Assembly (NCBI RefSeq): GCF_014652555.1
Contig: NZ_BMZA01000005.1
Span: forward strand, 53,348-117,347
Length of the DNA stretch: 64,000 nucleotides
Reading direction: 5' to 3'
DNA from: Novosphingobium colocasiae
GTDB taxonomy: Bacteria; Pseudomonadota; Alphaproteobacteria; Sphingomonadales; Sphingomonadaceae
The notes under the pieces were generated by a model that had not been told where the DNA came from, searched no databases, and saw only the letters and a list, made by a program, of their open reading frames with translations. How positions within the stretch are numbered: position 1 is the stretch's first letter; every line of letters begins with the position of its first letter. Made by a program: the position numbers and the translations under genes. This document shows, one piece after another, positions 1 through 9,895 of the stretch.

Positions 1-20
1 CCGGCGGGGCTTTTTGCTAT
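1..20 (+). terminator. Possible 3' half of a terminator from an upstream gene
   Basis: The window opens with a GC run followed by TTTTT (positions 11-15), as in the descending arm and U-tract of a rho-independent terminator. The other arm would lie outside the window, so the hairpin cannot be confirmed. It sits just beyond the 3' end of the leftward gene that stops at 43. Confidence 0.25.
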
Positions 21-42
21 GGGAGTGAGGGCTCGCTGGTGC

Positions 43-1668
43 TTACGATTTGCGGCGGGCGGCCAGGTCTTCCGGTGAGGGGAACACTGGCCGCAAGGCT
101 GCGATCACGGTATCGGCATCCAGATAGCCGTCAGCGGTCATGTCGGCATCGCCCGGATTGCCGAATTCGACATAGGCAACTGACGGTCGTTCCGGCAGAG
201 TCAGTATGACCAACCCGGCAAAACCCTTGGCCTTGGCCTGCAATGCACCGTGCAGCAGCAGCGCCTCCGGCTGGGTCAACGGGCCGCTGTTGATCGTTTC
301 GAGATAGAAACGCGAATCCTTCATCGGCTCCTTGGCCAGGATCCAGGACTTCTGCACCCGCCAGACTGTCTTGCTGGCGGCTTCATAGTCGCTGATCTTG
401 GCGTAAGGCAGCAGGAACGTCCACAAGGTCCGGTTGTTCTTGTCATTCTCCAGCATGACCGAAAGCGCCGCGGTCCGCCGCTCTGCCCACAGGGCATCGG
501 GGGTTTTGGCGAGGCTGCCGAACAGTTCGTCCGGCCGCGCACCCTGGCGCAGAAGAGCATTGGTCGCCACAATCGCCCCGAAGCTCGGCGCGATCCACTT
601 TGAGCGCGCCGCAAAGCTGCGCCGTGCTTCGGTCAGATGCCCTTCATGGGCCTGTTTGAGGACCTGATACAGATCAAGGCGTTCGATGTCGGCGGCCTGC
701 GTGGTTTCCGGTTTGCCCGCGGCGATCCGGGCATCCATGTTAGCCTGTGCTTCCGCCGCGCGCTGGTCGGCCAATTGCCAGTTGCCGGCCAGCGCATAGG
801 AAATTGCCGCGACGGAATAAGTCCAGGTGTCCTTGCTGGCGGTATCCATGGCGTTGAGCACGGTGGTGATGCTGTCGCGCCACTTCGCGGCTTCGGCGAA
901 GCGGCCGGCTTCTTCCAGGCGGTTGGCGAACCTGATCCCCTGGAGCCGGGAAATGCGGCCGTTGGCGCGATAGAATGCTTCTTCGTCCGATGTCAGTTCG
1001 CGGTTGAACTCCGGGAAGGTGGGCGAGGCAAGGCCCGCATAGAAGCTGAACGGCAGGCGCAGGGCATTCTCGAGCGCTTTGTGTTGCGCCTCGGCAGGAT
1101 GGCCGGAGCGGAGCAGGGCATGTGCTTCGATGATGTTGAATGACAGCCCCATTGAACGATCGAAGTAGGGGTTGCCGACAAGGCCGATGGCTGTCGCCTC
1201 CTGGCGCGCTTTCGCAACGTCGGCGATCGCGGTATCGTAGTTCTTGGCCTCGATCTGGTGGATCGCGCGACCCAAGATCAGCGGGATGCGGCGTAATCCG
1301 TTGGTTTCCTGCTTGGGGTTATCGAGCAGTTCATTGCACACGGCAACGCCCTTTTCTCCAAACAGTCGTTCGGATGAATCCGGCATTTCCGGAGATGGGG
1401 CGAAGAGCGACAAGAGCGTTACCGCGCCGAGAAAACGGGCGAAACTTTCCCCGTCAGTCACGTTGTTAGGCCGGCCATCGCAGCGCAAATAGAGCGAGCC
1501 GAACGCCTTCAGGTCTTCCGGAGTGGTCGATAGCGGGTCTGCCGGGCCCTTTGCTGCCGGCGGTACCGTTATCACGGGCGGTGATGGTGGCAGGGTCTGT
1601 GCGATGAGGACATGCGGCATGATGATCGCGCTCGATACGAGCGCGGCTGTCAATAAACGACGGTACAA
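43..1668 (-). CDS. Secreted protein of unknown function with alpha-helical repeats
   Basis: About 541 residues; family not recognised. The TTG at 1668 is preferred because GGAGGG (minus strand, 1680-1675) lies 6 nt before it, and the first ~23 residues then form a clean signal peptide (hydrophobic TAALVSSAIIMPHVLIA, then QT). A GTG at 1707 would only add 13 residues. The mature protein begins with a Pro-rich linker. It continues as Ala/Glu/Arg-rich helices of TPR-like character (for example around NYDTAIADVAKARQEA and ALAGNWQLADQRAAEAQ). The C-terminal ~80 residues look different and include GNPGDADMTADGYLDADTV. It is divergent from the cyclic-di-GMP gene at 1807, with about 140 nt between them. 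Periplasmic location is inferred; no enzymatic motif was seen. Confidence 0.75.
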   Translation of the reverse strand: MYRRLLTAALVSSAIIMPHVLIAQTLPPSPPVITVPPAAKGPADPLSTTPEDLKAFGSLYLRCDGRPNNVTDGESFARFLGAVTLLSLFAPSPEMPDSSERLFGEKGVAVCNELLDNPKQETNGLRRIPLILGRAIHQIEAKNYDTAIADVAKARQEATAIGLVGNPYFDRSMGLSFNIIEAHALLRSGHPAEAQHKALENALRLPFSFYAGLASPTFPEFNRELTSDEEAFYRANGRISRLQGIRFANRLEEAGRFAEAAKWRDSITTVLNAMDTASKDTWTYSVAAISYALAGNWQLADQRAAEAQANMDARIAAGKPETTQAADIERLDLYQVLKQAHEGHLTEARRSFAARSKWIAPSFGAIVATNALLRQGARPDELFGSLAKTPDALWAERRTAALSVMLENDKNNRTLWTFLLPYAKISDYEAASKTVWRVQKSWILAKEPMKDSRFYLETINSGPLTQPEALLLHGALQAKAKGFAGLVILTLPERPSVAYVEFGNPGDADMTADGYLDADTVIAALRPVFPSPEDLAARRKS

Positions 1669-1806
1669 GTCTGGCCCTCCATTTGCCCCTTGCCGCGTGC
1701 TATACACAAACGTCGTTCGAGCCGGAATGTGAAACCTCTGTGGTTACCAAAAAGTAACTACCGTTGCGGTATTTGCCGGATAAGCAATGGCTTGAGGCGG
1801 GGCCCA

Positions 1807-4017
1807 ATGGTCTGGAATTTGGCAAGAAAAGGCAAACGAGGTGATCGGTCCGCAACGGCGGGCGGGTCGCCGGCCTCGGCGATGACGCCAGGGCAGGCGA
1901 TGGAGTTCTGCCAGGCGGTCAGCCATCTCGATGCCATCGGTTTCTGGACCAGCGATGCCGAAGGGCGGATCACGCATCTGTCCGGCAAGGCGCTGGACCG
2001 CCTGCCGGGCGCGGTGTCGCTGGTTGGCCAGCCGCTGACAGACGTGTTTCGCGGGCACGAGGATCTGGGCGGCTCGGGCCGTTCGCTGCGTTTCATGCTG
2101 TCGCGCCGATCACGGCTCGAACGCATGGCGGTGCACACCGGCGAGGGCGAGGATCGCCGCTGGTGGCTGTTGTCCGGCGAAGCGCGCGGGGTGAGTGGTG
2201 ACAGCTTCGGCGGGTTTGCCGGGGTCATCTCCGAGATCACCGACGAACGCCGCATCGCCGAGGAAAATGCCGACGCGGCGATGCACGATCCGCTGACGGG
2301 TCTGCTCAACCGTCGCCAGATGAGCCAGACAATCCAGCGCACGCTGGCCGCATACGGCCCCGGCAAGCGGCCTTGCGCGACGATGCTGATCGACCTCGAC
2401 CGGTTCAAGCAGGTCAACGACACGCTGGGTCACAGCGCCGGTGATGCGCTGCTCAAGCAGGTCGCGGAGCGGCTGCAAACCATCATCGGTGACACCGGGA
2501 CGCTGTGCCGCCTGGGCGGTGACGAGTTCCAGGTGCTGCTGCCCGACATGGAAGATCGCGGCGATCTGGGCCAGTTGGCAGAGCGCGTCATCGCCATGGT
2601 TTCGCAGCCCTATTCGGTCGCGGGCAGCCGCTGCACCATCGGCGCTTCAGTGGGCATCGCCGTCAGCCCGTTCGATGGGGCCGATGCCGACGAACTGGCG
2701 CGCAATGTCGATCTCGCGCTCTATGCGGCCAAGCACAAGGGGCGCGGCTCGTTCCGTTTCTTCACCGGTGAGCTGCTGACTGCTGCCGAGGACCGCCGGC
2801 AGCTTGAGGAAGCGCTGCACGATGCCGTCACCCGGGGCGAATTCGAGCTGCATTACCAGCCGCTGGTGGGCGCACAGAGCGATACGGTGATCGGGGCCGA
2901 GGCGCTGATCCGGTGGAACCACCCGGAAAAGGGCATGATCAGCCCCGCACAGTTCATTCCCATTGCCGAGGAATCGGCACTGATCCGACACATCGGCGAT
3001 TGGGTGCTGCGCACCGCATGCCACGAAGCGGCGCGTTGGCCGGGCAATCTCAAGGTGGCGGTCAACATATCGCCCACCCATTTCTGCGATGCGGCGTTCC
3101 CGGCGACCGTGGCCAATGCGCTGGCATCGTCCGGGCTTGCGCCGGAGCGGCTCGAACTGGAAATCACCGAGAGCGTGTTCTTGGCCGACGGCAGCGATAC
3201 CGCCAGCCGGTTTCGCGCGCTCAAGACGCTGGGCGTGCGGCTGGCGCTGGACGATTTCGGCACCGGCTATTCCTCGCTCGCCTATCTGCGCACCGCGCCG
3301 TTCGACAAGATCAAGATCGACCAGAGCTTCGTGCGCGGGGTGTCCGATCCGGGTTCGCGCAACGGGGCGATCATCGCCGCGATCGTCGGCCTGGCGGCGG
3401 CGCTGGGGATGGATACCACCGCGGAAGGGATCGAGACGCACGATCAGCTTGAACTGATGCGCGCGATCGGGGTGGGCCAGATCCAGGGCTATATCTATTC
3501 GCGGCCGATGAACGCGGCGGCGTTCCTGGAAGGGGCCGGCCATTCCGAATGGGGCATCACCCCCGAAGGCCCGGCCCGCCAGCGCAACGAGCGCATATCG
3601 ATGTTTCGCTGGATCGGGGCGATCCACGAAGATCATTACTATCCGGTCGTGCTGCGCAATCTGTCGGCCACCGGTGCGCTGATCGAAGGGCTGGAGGACG
3701 TACCCGCCGGCACCCGCTTCGTGCTCTATTTCGGCGAAGGGCAGTTGGAAACCGCGACCGTGCGGCGGGTGCTGCACGAACAACTGGGCCTGGAATTCGA
3801 TCGCTCGCTGGTCAACGACGGCAATGGCGGGCTGTGCACGCGCAGCCGGGTATCGACCTATGACCTGGTATCCGCCGGGCTGCCGACCGATATCGAGAAC
3901 CACAAGATCCGCACCCCGATCGGATCGCGCGACGGCAAGCTGACGATCCCCGCTTTCACATCGACGATCGGCCGCAAGGCGATCAACGGGACGATGGCGT
4001 CCGGTCAGGCGGCCTGA
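1807..4017 (+). CDS. GGDEF-EAL-PilZ cyclic-di-GMP signalling protein
   Basis: Cytoplasmic protein of 736 aa that probably both makes and breaks cyclic di-GMP. Domains in order: an N-terminal PAS-like sensor (about residues 25-150), GGDEF (signature CRLGGDEFQ), EAL (EALIRWNHPEKG, NISPTHF, DDFGTGYSS, AEGIET) and a C-terminal PilZ-like domain (NLSATGALIEG preceded by basic residues). Both catalytic signatures look intact. The RxxD inhibitory site usually found five residues before GGDEF is absent (GDTGTL there). No membrane segment is visible. The ATG at 1807 was chosen; the frame is open back to 1690, but that extension is basic and lacks domain sense. An ATG at 1882 is a further possibility. 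It is convergent with the MFS gene, 18 nt apart. Confidence 0.93.
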   Translation: MVWNLARKGKRGDRSATAGGSPASAMTPGQAMEFCQAVSHLDAIGFWTSDAEGRITHLSGKALDRLPGAVSLVGQPLTDVFRGHEDLGGSGRSLRFMLSRRSRLERMAVHTGEGEDRRWWLLSGEARGVSGDSFGGFAGVISEITDERRIAEENADAAMHDPLTGLLNRRQMSQTIQRTLAAYGPGKRPCATMLIDLDRFKQVNDTLGHSAGDALLKQVAERLQTIIGDTGTLCRLGGDEFQVLLPDMEDRGDLGQLAERVIAMVSQPYSVAGSRCTIGASVGIAVSPFDGADADELARNVDLALYAAKHKGRGSFRFFTGELLTAAEDRRQLEEALHDAVTRGEFELHYQPLVGAQSDTVIGAEALIRWNHPEKGMISPAQFIPIAEESALIRHIGDWVLRTACHEAARWPGNLKVAVNISPTHFCDAAFPATVANALASSGLAPERLELEITESVFLADGSDTASRFRALKTLGVRLALDDFGTGYSSLAYLRTAPFDKIKIDQSFVRGVSDPGSRNGAIIAAIVGLAAALGMDTTAEGIETHDQLELMRAIGVGQIQGYIYSRPMNAAAFLEGAGHSEWGITPEGPARQRNERISMFRWIGAIHEDHYYPVVLRNLSATGALIEGLEDVPAGTRFVLYFGEGQLETATVRRVLHEQLGLEFDRSLVNDGNGGLCTRSRVSTYDLVSAGLPTDIENHKIRTPIGSRDGKLTIPAFTSTIGRKAINGTMASGQAA

Positions 4018-4035
4018 AGCCGCCCTGTCGACATC

Positions 4036-5418
4036 TCAGCGGCGGCTGGCGAGTTCGGTATTGAGCCAGAGCGCGGCGAACGTGATCAGCGCGCCGGACA
4101 GCAGATAGCCGCCCGAGGCGATGAGGCCGAAATTCACCGACAGCCACAGCGCCGCCAGCGGGGCGAAGCCCGCGCCGAGCAGCCATGCCAGGTCGCTGGT
4201 GATCGCTGAGCCGGTATAGCGGTGCTCGGTGGCGAACGAGGATGAAACGACGCCCGAACTCTGGCCGAATGACAGCCCCAGCAGGACGAAGCCGATCACC
4301 ATGAAGGCCACTTCGCCCAGCGTCCCCGCGTCCAGCAATTGCGGGGCGAAGCCCGAGAAGGCGGCGATGCCGGCGGCGCAGCCGCTGAGCAGGCGGCGGC
4401 GGCCGATGCGATCGGCAATGCGGCCCGAGGCGATGACGGCGGCGACCCCGACCACGGCGGAAAACGCCTCGATCAGCAGGAAGCGGGTGGGCGCTTCACG
4501 GGTATAGAGGAACACCCATGACAGCGGGAACACGGTGACCATGTGGAACAGCGCGAAGCTGGCCAGCGGGGCAAGCGCGCCGATGACGATGGTGCGCCAT
4601 TCGGTGCGGATGGTGCTGAGGACGCTGACGGGCTGAAGATCACGGGTAGAGAACAGGTGTTCGAATTCGGCGGTGACGACGATGCGTAGCCGGGCGAACA
4701 GTGCCACCACATTGATCGCAAAAGCGACGAAGAACGGATAGCGCCAGCCCCAGTCGAGGAAATCGGCGGCCGGCAGCTCGGCGATCATGAAGGCAAACAG
4801 CGCGCTGGCGACGATCAGCCCGAACGGCGCACCAAGCTGCGGGATCATCGCATACCAGCCGCGCCGGTGTTCGGGCGCGTTGAGCGCGAGCAGCGAGGCG
4901 AGCCCGTCCCATGTCCCGCCCAGCGCGAAACCCTGACCCAGCCGGAACAGCGCCAGCAACCAGATCGAGGTGGTCCCAGCGGCTTCGTAGGACGGCAGGA
5001 AGGCGATCGCAGCCGTCGATCCGCCGAGCAGGAACAGCGCGATCGTCAGCTTGGTGCCCCGGCCATAGGCACGGTCGATCGCCATGAACACCAGACTGCC
5101 CACCGGCCGCGCGACGAACGCCAGCGAAAAGATCGCGAACGACCACAAGGTGCCTTCCAGCGGATCAAGGAACGGGAAGAAAAGCTTGGGGAAGACCAGC
5201 ACCGAGGCGACGGCATAGACGAAGAAATCGAAGAATTCCGAGGTCCGGCCGATCACCACGCCGATCGCGATTTCCCCCGGCGAGGGTTCGTGATGGCCCT
5301 TGAACAAAGGCACGCCCAGGGCATCCCGGGTGGGCGAAAGGTGGCTGGGCGCGGGGCTGGTCATGATAAGTCTTGCGGCCTCGTTGCGGGTCCTGACATT
5401 CTGCTCGCGGGGAACCAT
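4036..5418 (-). CDS. MFS transporter, metabolite:H+ symporter type
   Basis: Inner-membrane transporter of about 460 aa with ~12 hydrophobic segments. The first helix has the pattern of the metabolite:proton symporter subgroup (GRTSEFFDFFVYAVAS), and the 8-9 loop carries the MFS basic motif (GRIADRIGRRR). An acidic/aromatic SEFFDFF motif in TM1 is typical of carriers for small carboxylates or betaine-like solutes; the substrate cannot be called. Two starts are possible: ATG 5418 and ATG 5364 (MTSPAPSH). Neither has a strong ribosome site, and the shorter one better fits the family N-terminus. It is divergent from cyoA; about 140-200 nt separate them. Confidence 0.85.
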   Translation of the reverse strand: MVPREQNVRTRNEAARLIMTSPAPSHLSPTRDALGVPLFKGHHEPSPGEIAIGVVIGRTSEFFDFFVYAVASVLVFPKLFFPFLDPLEGTLWSFAIFSLAFVARPVGSLVFMAIDRAYGRGTKLTIALFLLGGSTAAIAFLPSYEAAGTTSIWLLALFRLGQGFALGGTWDGLASLLALNAPEHRRGWYAMIPQLGAPFGLIVASALFAFMIAELPAADFLDWGWRYPFFVAFAINVVALFARLRIVVTAEFEHLFSTRDLQPVSVLSTIRTEWRTIVIGALAPLASFALFHMVTVFPLSWVFLYTREAPTRFLLIEAFSAVVGVAAVIASGRIADRIGRRRLLSGCAAGIAAFSGFAPQLLDAGTLGEVAFMVIGFVLLGLSFGQSSGVVSSSFATEHRYTGSAITSDLAWLLGAGFAPLAALWLSVNFGLIASGGYLLSGALITFAALWLNTELASRR

Positions 5419-5488
5419 CGCGGGCGATGCGGGGACGAATCACTCTGGGCGGTGCCTGCTGCGGCCCACAGGCATGGTCCTATCGTCA

Positions 5489-5502
5489 TTGACGGCGATC
5501 AA
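5489..5502. promoter_or_regulatory. FNR/CRP-family box upstream of cyoA
   Basis: TTGAC-GGCG-ATCAA matches the FNR consensus TTGAT-N4-ATCAA with one mismatch. Its centre (5495.5) lies about 40 nt before a transcription start predicted from the -10-like TATGTT at 5523-5528, which is the class II activator position. The same TTGAC-N4-ATCAA form recurs upstream of hcp. Control of cyo by an FnrL-like protein is inferred. Confidence 0.6.
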
Positions 5503-5509
5503 GGGTATT

Positions 5510-5522
5510 GGACAAAATGTCC
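5510..5522. promoter_or_regulatory. Inverted repeat GGACA-AAA-TGTCC in the cyoA promoter
   Basis: A perfect 5-bp inverted repeat with a 3-nt AT spacer, lying between the FNR-type box and the putative -10. Flanking TT on the left makes it similar in style to IscR/Rrf2-type sites of alphaproteobacteria. That assignment is tentative. Its position overlapping the core promoter would suit a repressor. Confidence 0.4.
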
Positions 5523-5559
5523 TATGTTCGCACTCGCAGCATCAGCCTATCGGGCGATC

Positions 5560-6852
5560 ATGCGTGACCCCGAATCCCCCCAGAAGCCGCGCTTCCTGCG
5601 GGCTTCCTTCCGAACTCTCGCTGCCCTTGCGCTGATGGGTGCCCTGGCTGCGTGCAACAGCGTGGTCCTGCGCCCGGCGGGCGATGTCGCGCGGCAGCAG
5701 AGTGATCTGGTCGTCGTCTCGACCGTCCTGATGTTGATCATCATCGTTCCGGTCATGGCGCTGACGGTGTTCTTCGCCTGGCGTTACCGGGCATCGAACA
5801 GCGCTGCGGAATACCAGCCCGACTGGGATCATTCGACCCAGCTCGAACTGGTGATCTGGGCTGCGCCGCTGCTCATCATCATCTGCTTGGGGGCGCTGAC
5901 CTGGGTTGGGACCCACCTGCTCGACCCGTACCGCGCCATCGGCCGGCTCGACGAACACACACCGGTCGCGCCCGATGCCCGGCCGCTCGAAATCGACGTC
6001 GTCGCGCTCGATTGGAAATGGCTGTTCATCTATCCGGAGCAGGGCGTGGCGACGGTCAACGAACTGGTAGTGCCGACCGGACGGCCGCTGCAGTTCCGCA
6101 TCACCTCGTCCAGCGTGATGAACTCCTTCTACGTCCCGGCGATGGCCGGCCAAATCTATGCCATGCCCGGCATGGAGACGCGGCTGCACGCGGTGATGAA
6201 CCGGCCGGTGACTTCGGTCGGCTTCTCGGCCAACTATTCGGGGGCCGGCTTCTCCAACATGCGCTTTCCCGTGCGCGCGCTGGGCAGCGATGGGTTCGAT
6301 CGCTGGATCGGCGAAGTGCGCGCGACCGGGGTGAAACCGCAGCCCGCAGGCCGGCCGGCCGACGACGTCGTGCCCGGCGATCCGCCTGTGCCGATGCTGG
6401 GCGGAACGCTTGATCGCGCTGCTTACCTGACGCTGGAAAAGCCGAGTGAGAAAGTTCCGTCGATCCGCTTCGCCGCCGTCGATCCGCAGCTTTACGATGC
6501 CGTGGTCAACATGTGCGTCGAGCCGGGCAAGATGTGCACCAGCGAGATGATGGCGATCGATATGCGCGGCGGGCTGGGCAAGGCCGGCATCCGCAACGTC
6601 TCTATGCTCGCTTACGACAAGCACGGCCGGCAGGCGACGCTGGCGGCCAAGGCCAACCCCGGCGAGGCGGTGCGCCGCGAGCTGGCATGGGTGCGCGCGC
6701 TGTGCGCCCGCGCGCCGGGCAAGACGCCTGACGGCACCGTGCGACCGCCGCTCGACCCGCGTGCGCTGGGCGGAGCGGGCCTGCCCGCGCCCGGCACGGC
6801 GCAAAGCCGCGCCCCCGCCTCCGCATCCTTCCCCTTGCTGTCCCGGAACTGA
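5560..6852 (+). CDS. cyoA: Ubiquinol oxidase subunit II
   Basis: 430-aa subunit II of a cytochrome bo3-type quinol oxidase. Residues 1-36 form a lipoprotein signal ending in the lipobox LAAC; two transmembrane helices follow, then a periplasmic cupredoxin domain. The CuA ligand region (Cys/His/Met in cytochrome c oxidases) reads [13 protein letters not shown], with no Cys or His. That marks it as a quinol rather than cytochrome c oxidase. The C-terminus extends ~130 residues past the core, as in CyoA proteins. The ATG at 5560 is chosen over the in-frame ATG at 5524 because the predicted transcript would start near 5535. First gene of the cyo operon; cyoB follows 5 nt later. Confidence 0.95.
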   Translation: MRDPESPQKPRFLRASFRTLAALALMGALAACNSVVLRPAGDVARQQSDLVVVSTVLMLIIIVPVMALTVFFAWRYRASNSAAEYQPDWDHSTQLELVIWAAPLLIIICLGALTWVGTHLLDPYRAIGRLDEHTPVAPDARPLEIDVVALDWKWLFIYPEQGVATVNELVVPTGRPLQFRITSSSVMNSFYVPAMAGQIYAMPGMETRLHAVMNRPVTSVGFSANYSGAGFSNMRFPVRALGSDGFDRWIGEVRATGVKPQPAGRPADDVVPGDPPVPMLGGTLDRAAYLTLEKPSEKVPSIRFAAVDPQLYDAVVNMCVEPGKMCTSEMMAIDMRGGLGKAGIRNVSMLAYDKHGRQATLAAKANPGEAVRRELAWVRALCARAPGKTPDGTVRPPLDPRALGGAGLPAPGTAQSRAPASASFPLLSRN

Positions 6853-6857
6853 TCCCC

Positions 6858-8870
6858 ATGGCCATCGAAGCCGTAGACCATGCGCACTGGAGCCCGCTGC
6901 TGGGCCGGCTCGGACTGGACGCGATCCCGCAGGAGCCCATTGTCCTGGCGACGTTCGCCGTCGTCGTGCTGGGCGGGGTCGCGATGCTGGCGGCGCTCAC
7001 GTATTTCCGCTTGTGGGGCTATCTGTGGAAGGAGTGGTTCACCAGCGTCGATCACAAGAAGATCGGCGTCATGTACATGGCGCTGGGGCTGGTGATGTTC
7101 CTGCGCGGGTTCGCCGATGCGGTGATGATGCGCATCCAGCAGGCGATGGCCTTCAACGGCAACGAGGGTTACCTCAACTCCCACCATTATGACCAGATAT
7201 TCACCGCGCACGGCGTCATCATGATCTTCTTTGTGGCGATGCCGTTCGTGACCGGGCTGATGAACTACATCGTCCCGCTGCAGATCGGCGCGCGCGACGT
7301 GTCTTTCCCGTTCCTCAACAACTTCAGCTTCTGGATGACCACGGCGGGCGCGGTGCTGGTGATGATGAGCCTGTTCGTGGGCGAGTTCGCGCAGACCGGG
7401 TGGCTTGCCTATCCGCCGCTTTCGAACCTGGCGTACAGCCCGTGGGTGGGGGTCGATTACTATATCTGGGCGTTGCAGATCGCCGGGGTCGGCACGCTGC
7501 TCTCGGGGGTCAACCTGATCGCCACGATCGTCAAGATGCGCTGTCCGGGCATGACGATGATGCGCATGCCGATCTTCACCTGGACCGCCCTGTGCACCAA
7601 CATCCTGATCGTTGCCGCATTTCCCGTGCTGACGGCGGTGCTGTGCATGCTGACGGTGGACCGTTACCTGGGCTTCAACTTCTTCACGAACGATTTCGGC
7701 GGCAACGCCATGATGTACGTGAACCTGATCTGGATCTGGGGCCACCCGGAAGTCTACATCCTGATCCTGCCGATCTTCGGCGTGTTCTCCGAAATCACCT
7801 CCACCTTCTGTGGCAAGCGGCTGTTCGGGTATTCCTCGATGGTCTACGCCACGCTGGTCATCACCATCCTGTCGTATGTCGTATGGCTGCACCACTTCTT
7901 CACGATGGGTTCGGGGGCCAGCGTCAACTCGTTCTTCGGTATCACCACCATGGTGATCTCCATCCCGACCGGGGCCAAGCTGTTCAACTGGCTGTTCACG
8001 ATGTACCGCGGCCGCATCCGCTTCGAACTGCCGATGATGTGGACGGTGGCCTTCATGCTGACCTTTGTGGTCGGCGGGATGACCGGGGTGCTGCTGGCGG
8101 TGCCGCCGGCGGACTTCGTGCTGCACAATTCGCTGTTCCTGATCGCCCACTTCCATAACGTCATTATCGGTGGCGTCGTGTTCGGCGTGTTCGCGGCGAT
8201 CAACTACTGGTGGCCCAAGGCGTTCGGGTTCCGGCTCAACCAGTTCTGGGGCAAGGTCAGCTTCTGGTGCTGGGTGACGGGTTTCTGGTTCGCCTTCATG
8301 CCGCTCTACGTGCTGGGCCTGATGGGCGTGACCCGCCGGATGCGCGTGTTCGATGATCCTTCGCTGCAGGTATGGTTCGGCATCGCCGCCTTCGGCGCGT
8401 TCCTGATCGCGCTGGGCATCGGTGCCATGCTGATCCAGTTCGCCGTGTCGATCCGCAACCGCGAGGCGCTGCGGGACGAGACCGGCGATCCGTGGGACGG
8501 GCGCACGCTCGAATGGTCGACCAGCTCGCCGCCGCCCGAATACAATTTCGCCTTCACCCCGATCGTCCACGATATCGATGCCTGGGCCGACATGAAGGCC
8601 TGCAAGGTGGCGCGGCCGCTGGGCGGCTTCCGGCCGATCCACATGCCCAAGGGCACCGGCACCGGTGTGATCCTGGCGGGCCTTTCGACGGCGCTGGGCT
8701 TCGCGATGATCTGGTACATCTGGTGGCTGGCCGCGCTCTCGTTCGTCGGCATCATCGGCTATGCCATCGTCCACACCTTCAATTACCGGCGCGATTACCA
8801 CATCCCGGCGGCCACGGTGGCCGAGACCGAGGCCGCGCGCACGCGCCGGCTGGCGGCGGCGGGAGCCTGA
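6858..8870 (+). CDS. cyoB: Ubiquinol oxidase subunit I
   Basis: 670-aa catalytic subunit of the bo3 oxidase, about 15 transmembrane helices. Heme and copper ligands are visible in [24 protein letters not shown] (Cu-B His and the Tyr partner), LHHFF and [12 protein letters not shown]. The length matches CyoB (~660) rather than CtaD (~530), because of the extra terminal helices. It reduces oxygen to water with ubiquinol electrons and pumps protons. It sits tightly between cyoA and cyoC (3-nt gap). Confidence 0.97.
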   Translation: MAIEAVDHAHWSPLLGRLGLDAIPQEPIVLATFAVVVLGGVAMLAALTYFRLWGYLWKEWFTSVDHKKIGVMYMALGLVMFLRGFADAVMMRIQQAMAFNGNEGYLNSHHYDQIFTAHGVIMIFFVAMPFVTGLMNYIVPLQIGARDVSFPFLNNFSFWMTTAGAVLVMMSLFVGEFAQTGWLAYPPLSNLAYSPWVGVDYYIWALQIAGVGTLLSGVNLIATIVKMRCPGMTMMRMPIFTWTALCTNILIVAAFPVLTAVLCMLTVDRYLGFNFFTNDFGGNAMMYVNLIWIWGHPEVYILILPIFGVFSEITSTFCGKRLFGYSSMVYATLVITILSYVVWLHHFFTMGSGASVNSFFGITTMVISIPTGAKLFNWLFTMYRGRIRFELPMMWTVAFMLTFVVGGMTGVLLAVPPADFVLHNSLFLIAHFHNVIIGGVVFGVFAAINYWWPKAFGFRLNQFWGKVSFWCWVTGFWFAFMPLYVLGLMGVTRRMRVFDDPSLQVWFGIAAFGAFLIALGIGAMLIQFAVSIRNREALRDETGDPWDGRTLEWSTSSPPPEYNFAFTPIVHDIDAWADMKACKVARPLGGFRPIHMPKGTGTGVILAGLSTALGFAMIWYIWWLAALSFVGIIGYAIVHTFNYRRDYHIPAATVAETEAARTRRLAAAGA

Positions 8871-8873
8871 GCG

Positions 8874-9524
8874 ATGCATGCGACCACCCCCCAGCAGACC
8901 ATGATCCGCGCCGACGAGGCCCAGATCACCGCCGCGTTCTATGACCTGAACGAGCACGATCACCCCGAAGGCGGCAGCACGATGCTGGGCTTCTGGATCT
9001 ACCTGATGAGCGATTGCCTCATCTTTGCGATGCTGTTCGCCGCCTATGGCGTGCTGGGCGGCAACTTCGCGGCGGGCCCGGGGCCGAGGGACCTGTTCGA
9101 GCTGCCGCTGGTGGCGCTGAACACCGCGATGCTGCTGTTCTCGTCGATCACCTATGGCTTTGCCATGCTGGCGATGGAGCGCGGCAAGGCCGGGCAGACC
9201 ATCACCTGGCTGCTGGTCACTGCCGGGTTCGGTGCCGCGTTCCTTTCGATCGAACTCTACGAATTCGCCAACCTCATCCACGAAGGCGCGACGCCGATGC
9301 GGTCGGGCTTCCTGACCGCGTTCTTCTCGCTGGTGGGAACCCACGGCCTGCACGTGACCTTCGGGCTGGTGTGGCTGTTCACGCTGGTGGCGCAGATCGC
9401 CGCGAAGGGCCTCATCGCCGCCAACCGGCGGCGGCTGATGTGCCTGTCGCTGTTCTGGCATTTCCTCGACGTCATCTGGATCGGCGTCTTCACCTTTGTC
9501 TATCTCATGGGGATGCTGCGATGA
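8874..9524 (+). CDS. cyoC: Ubiquinol oxidase subunit III
   Basis: 216-aa integral membrane subunit III of the heme-copper oxidase family, with five hydrophobic segments. The characteristic regions FWIYLMSDCLIFAMLFA, ELYEF, GTHGLHVTFGL and the C-terminal WHFLDVIWIGVFTFVYL are present. The length fits CyoC, which lacks the first two helices of the longer CoxC. Its stop overlaps the ATG of cyoD (ATGA). Confidence 0.96.
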   Translation: MHATTPQQTMIRADEAQITAAFYDLNEHDHPEGGSTMLGFWIYLMSDCLIFAMLFAAYGVLGGNFAAGPGPRDLFELPLVALNTAMLLFSSITYGFAMLAMERGKAGQTITWLLVTAGFGAAFLSIELYEFANLIHEGATPMRSGFLTAFFSLVGTHGLHVTFGLVWLFTLVAQIAAKGLIAANRRRLMCLSLFWHFLDVIWIGVFTFVYLMGMLR

Positions 9525-9895
9525 GCGCTGCCGACTACTCCGCGCACGGCCACCACGATGACCATGGCAACCACGGCTCGATGCGCGATTACGTGATCGG
9601 CTTCCTGCTGTCGGTGGTGCTGACGGCGATCCCTTTCTGGCTGGTGATGAGCCACGCCATCGCCGATCGGCAAGCGACCGCGCTGGTGATCATGGCATTC
9701 GCGATCGTGCAGATCGTGGTGCACATGATCTACTTTCTGCACATGAACGCCAAGGCGGAGAGCGGCTGGACGATCATGGCGCTGATCTTCACTGTGATCA
9801 TCGTCATCATCGCGCTGTCCGGCTCGCTGTGGGTCATGTACCACCTCAACCACAACATGATGCCGACCGCTCACGAAATGGGGCAGATGCCCTGA
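9521..9895 (+). CDS. cyoD: Ubiquinol oxidase subunit IV
   Basis: 124 aa with a His/Asp-rich N-terminus (HGHHDDHGNHG) and three transmembrane helices, the standard subunit IV architecture. It includes the conserved QIVVHMIYFLHMN segment. It starts with an ATGA overlap on cyoC, so it is translationally coupled. The His-rich head may bind metal; that is speculative. Confidence 0.95.
   Translation: MSAADYSAHGHHDDHGNHGSMRDYVIGFLLSVVLTAIPFWLVMSHAIADRQATALVIMAFAIVQIVVHMIYFLHMNAKAESGWTIMALIFTVIIVIIALSGSLWVMYHLNHNMMPTAHEMGQMP

Noticed and set aside
4867..5559. N-terminal extension of the cyoA frame by ~230 residues
   Set aside because: It reads antisense through the MFS gene, and the lipoprotein signal of CyoA begins at 5560.
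6612..9461. 949-residue minus-strand open frame opposite cyoB/cyoC
   Set aside because: It is antisense to well-recognised oxidase genes, is His/Arg/Gln-rich without domains, and results from codon bias in high-GC DNA.
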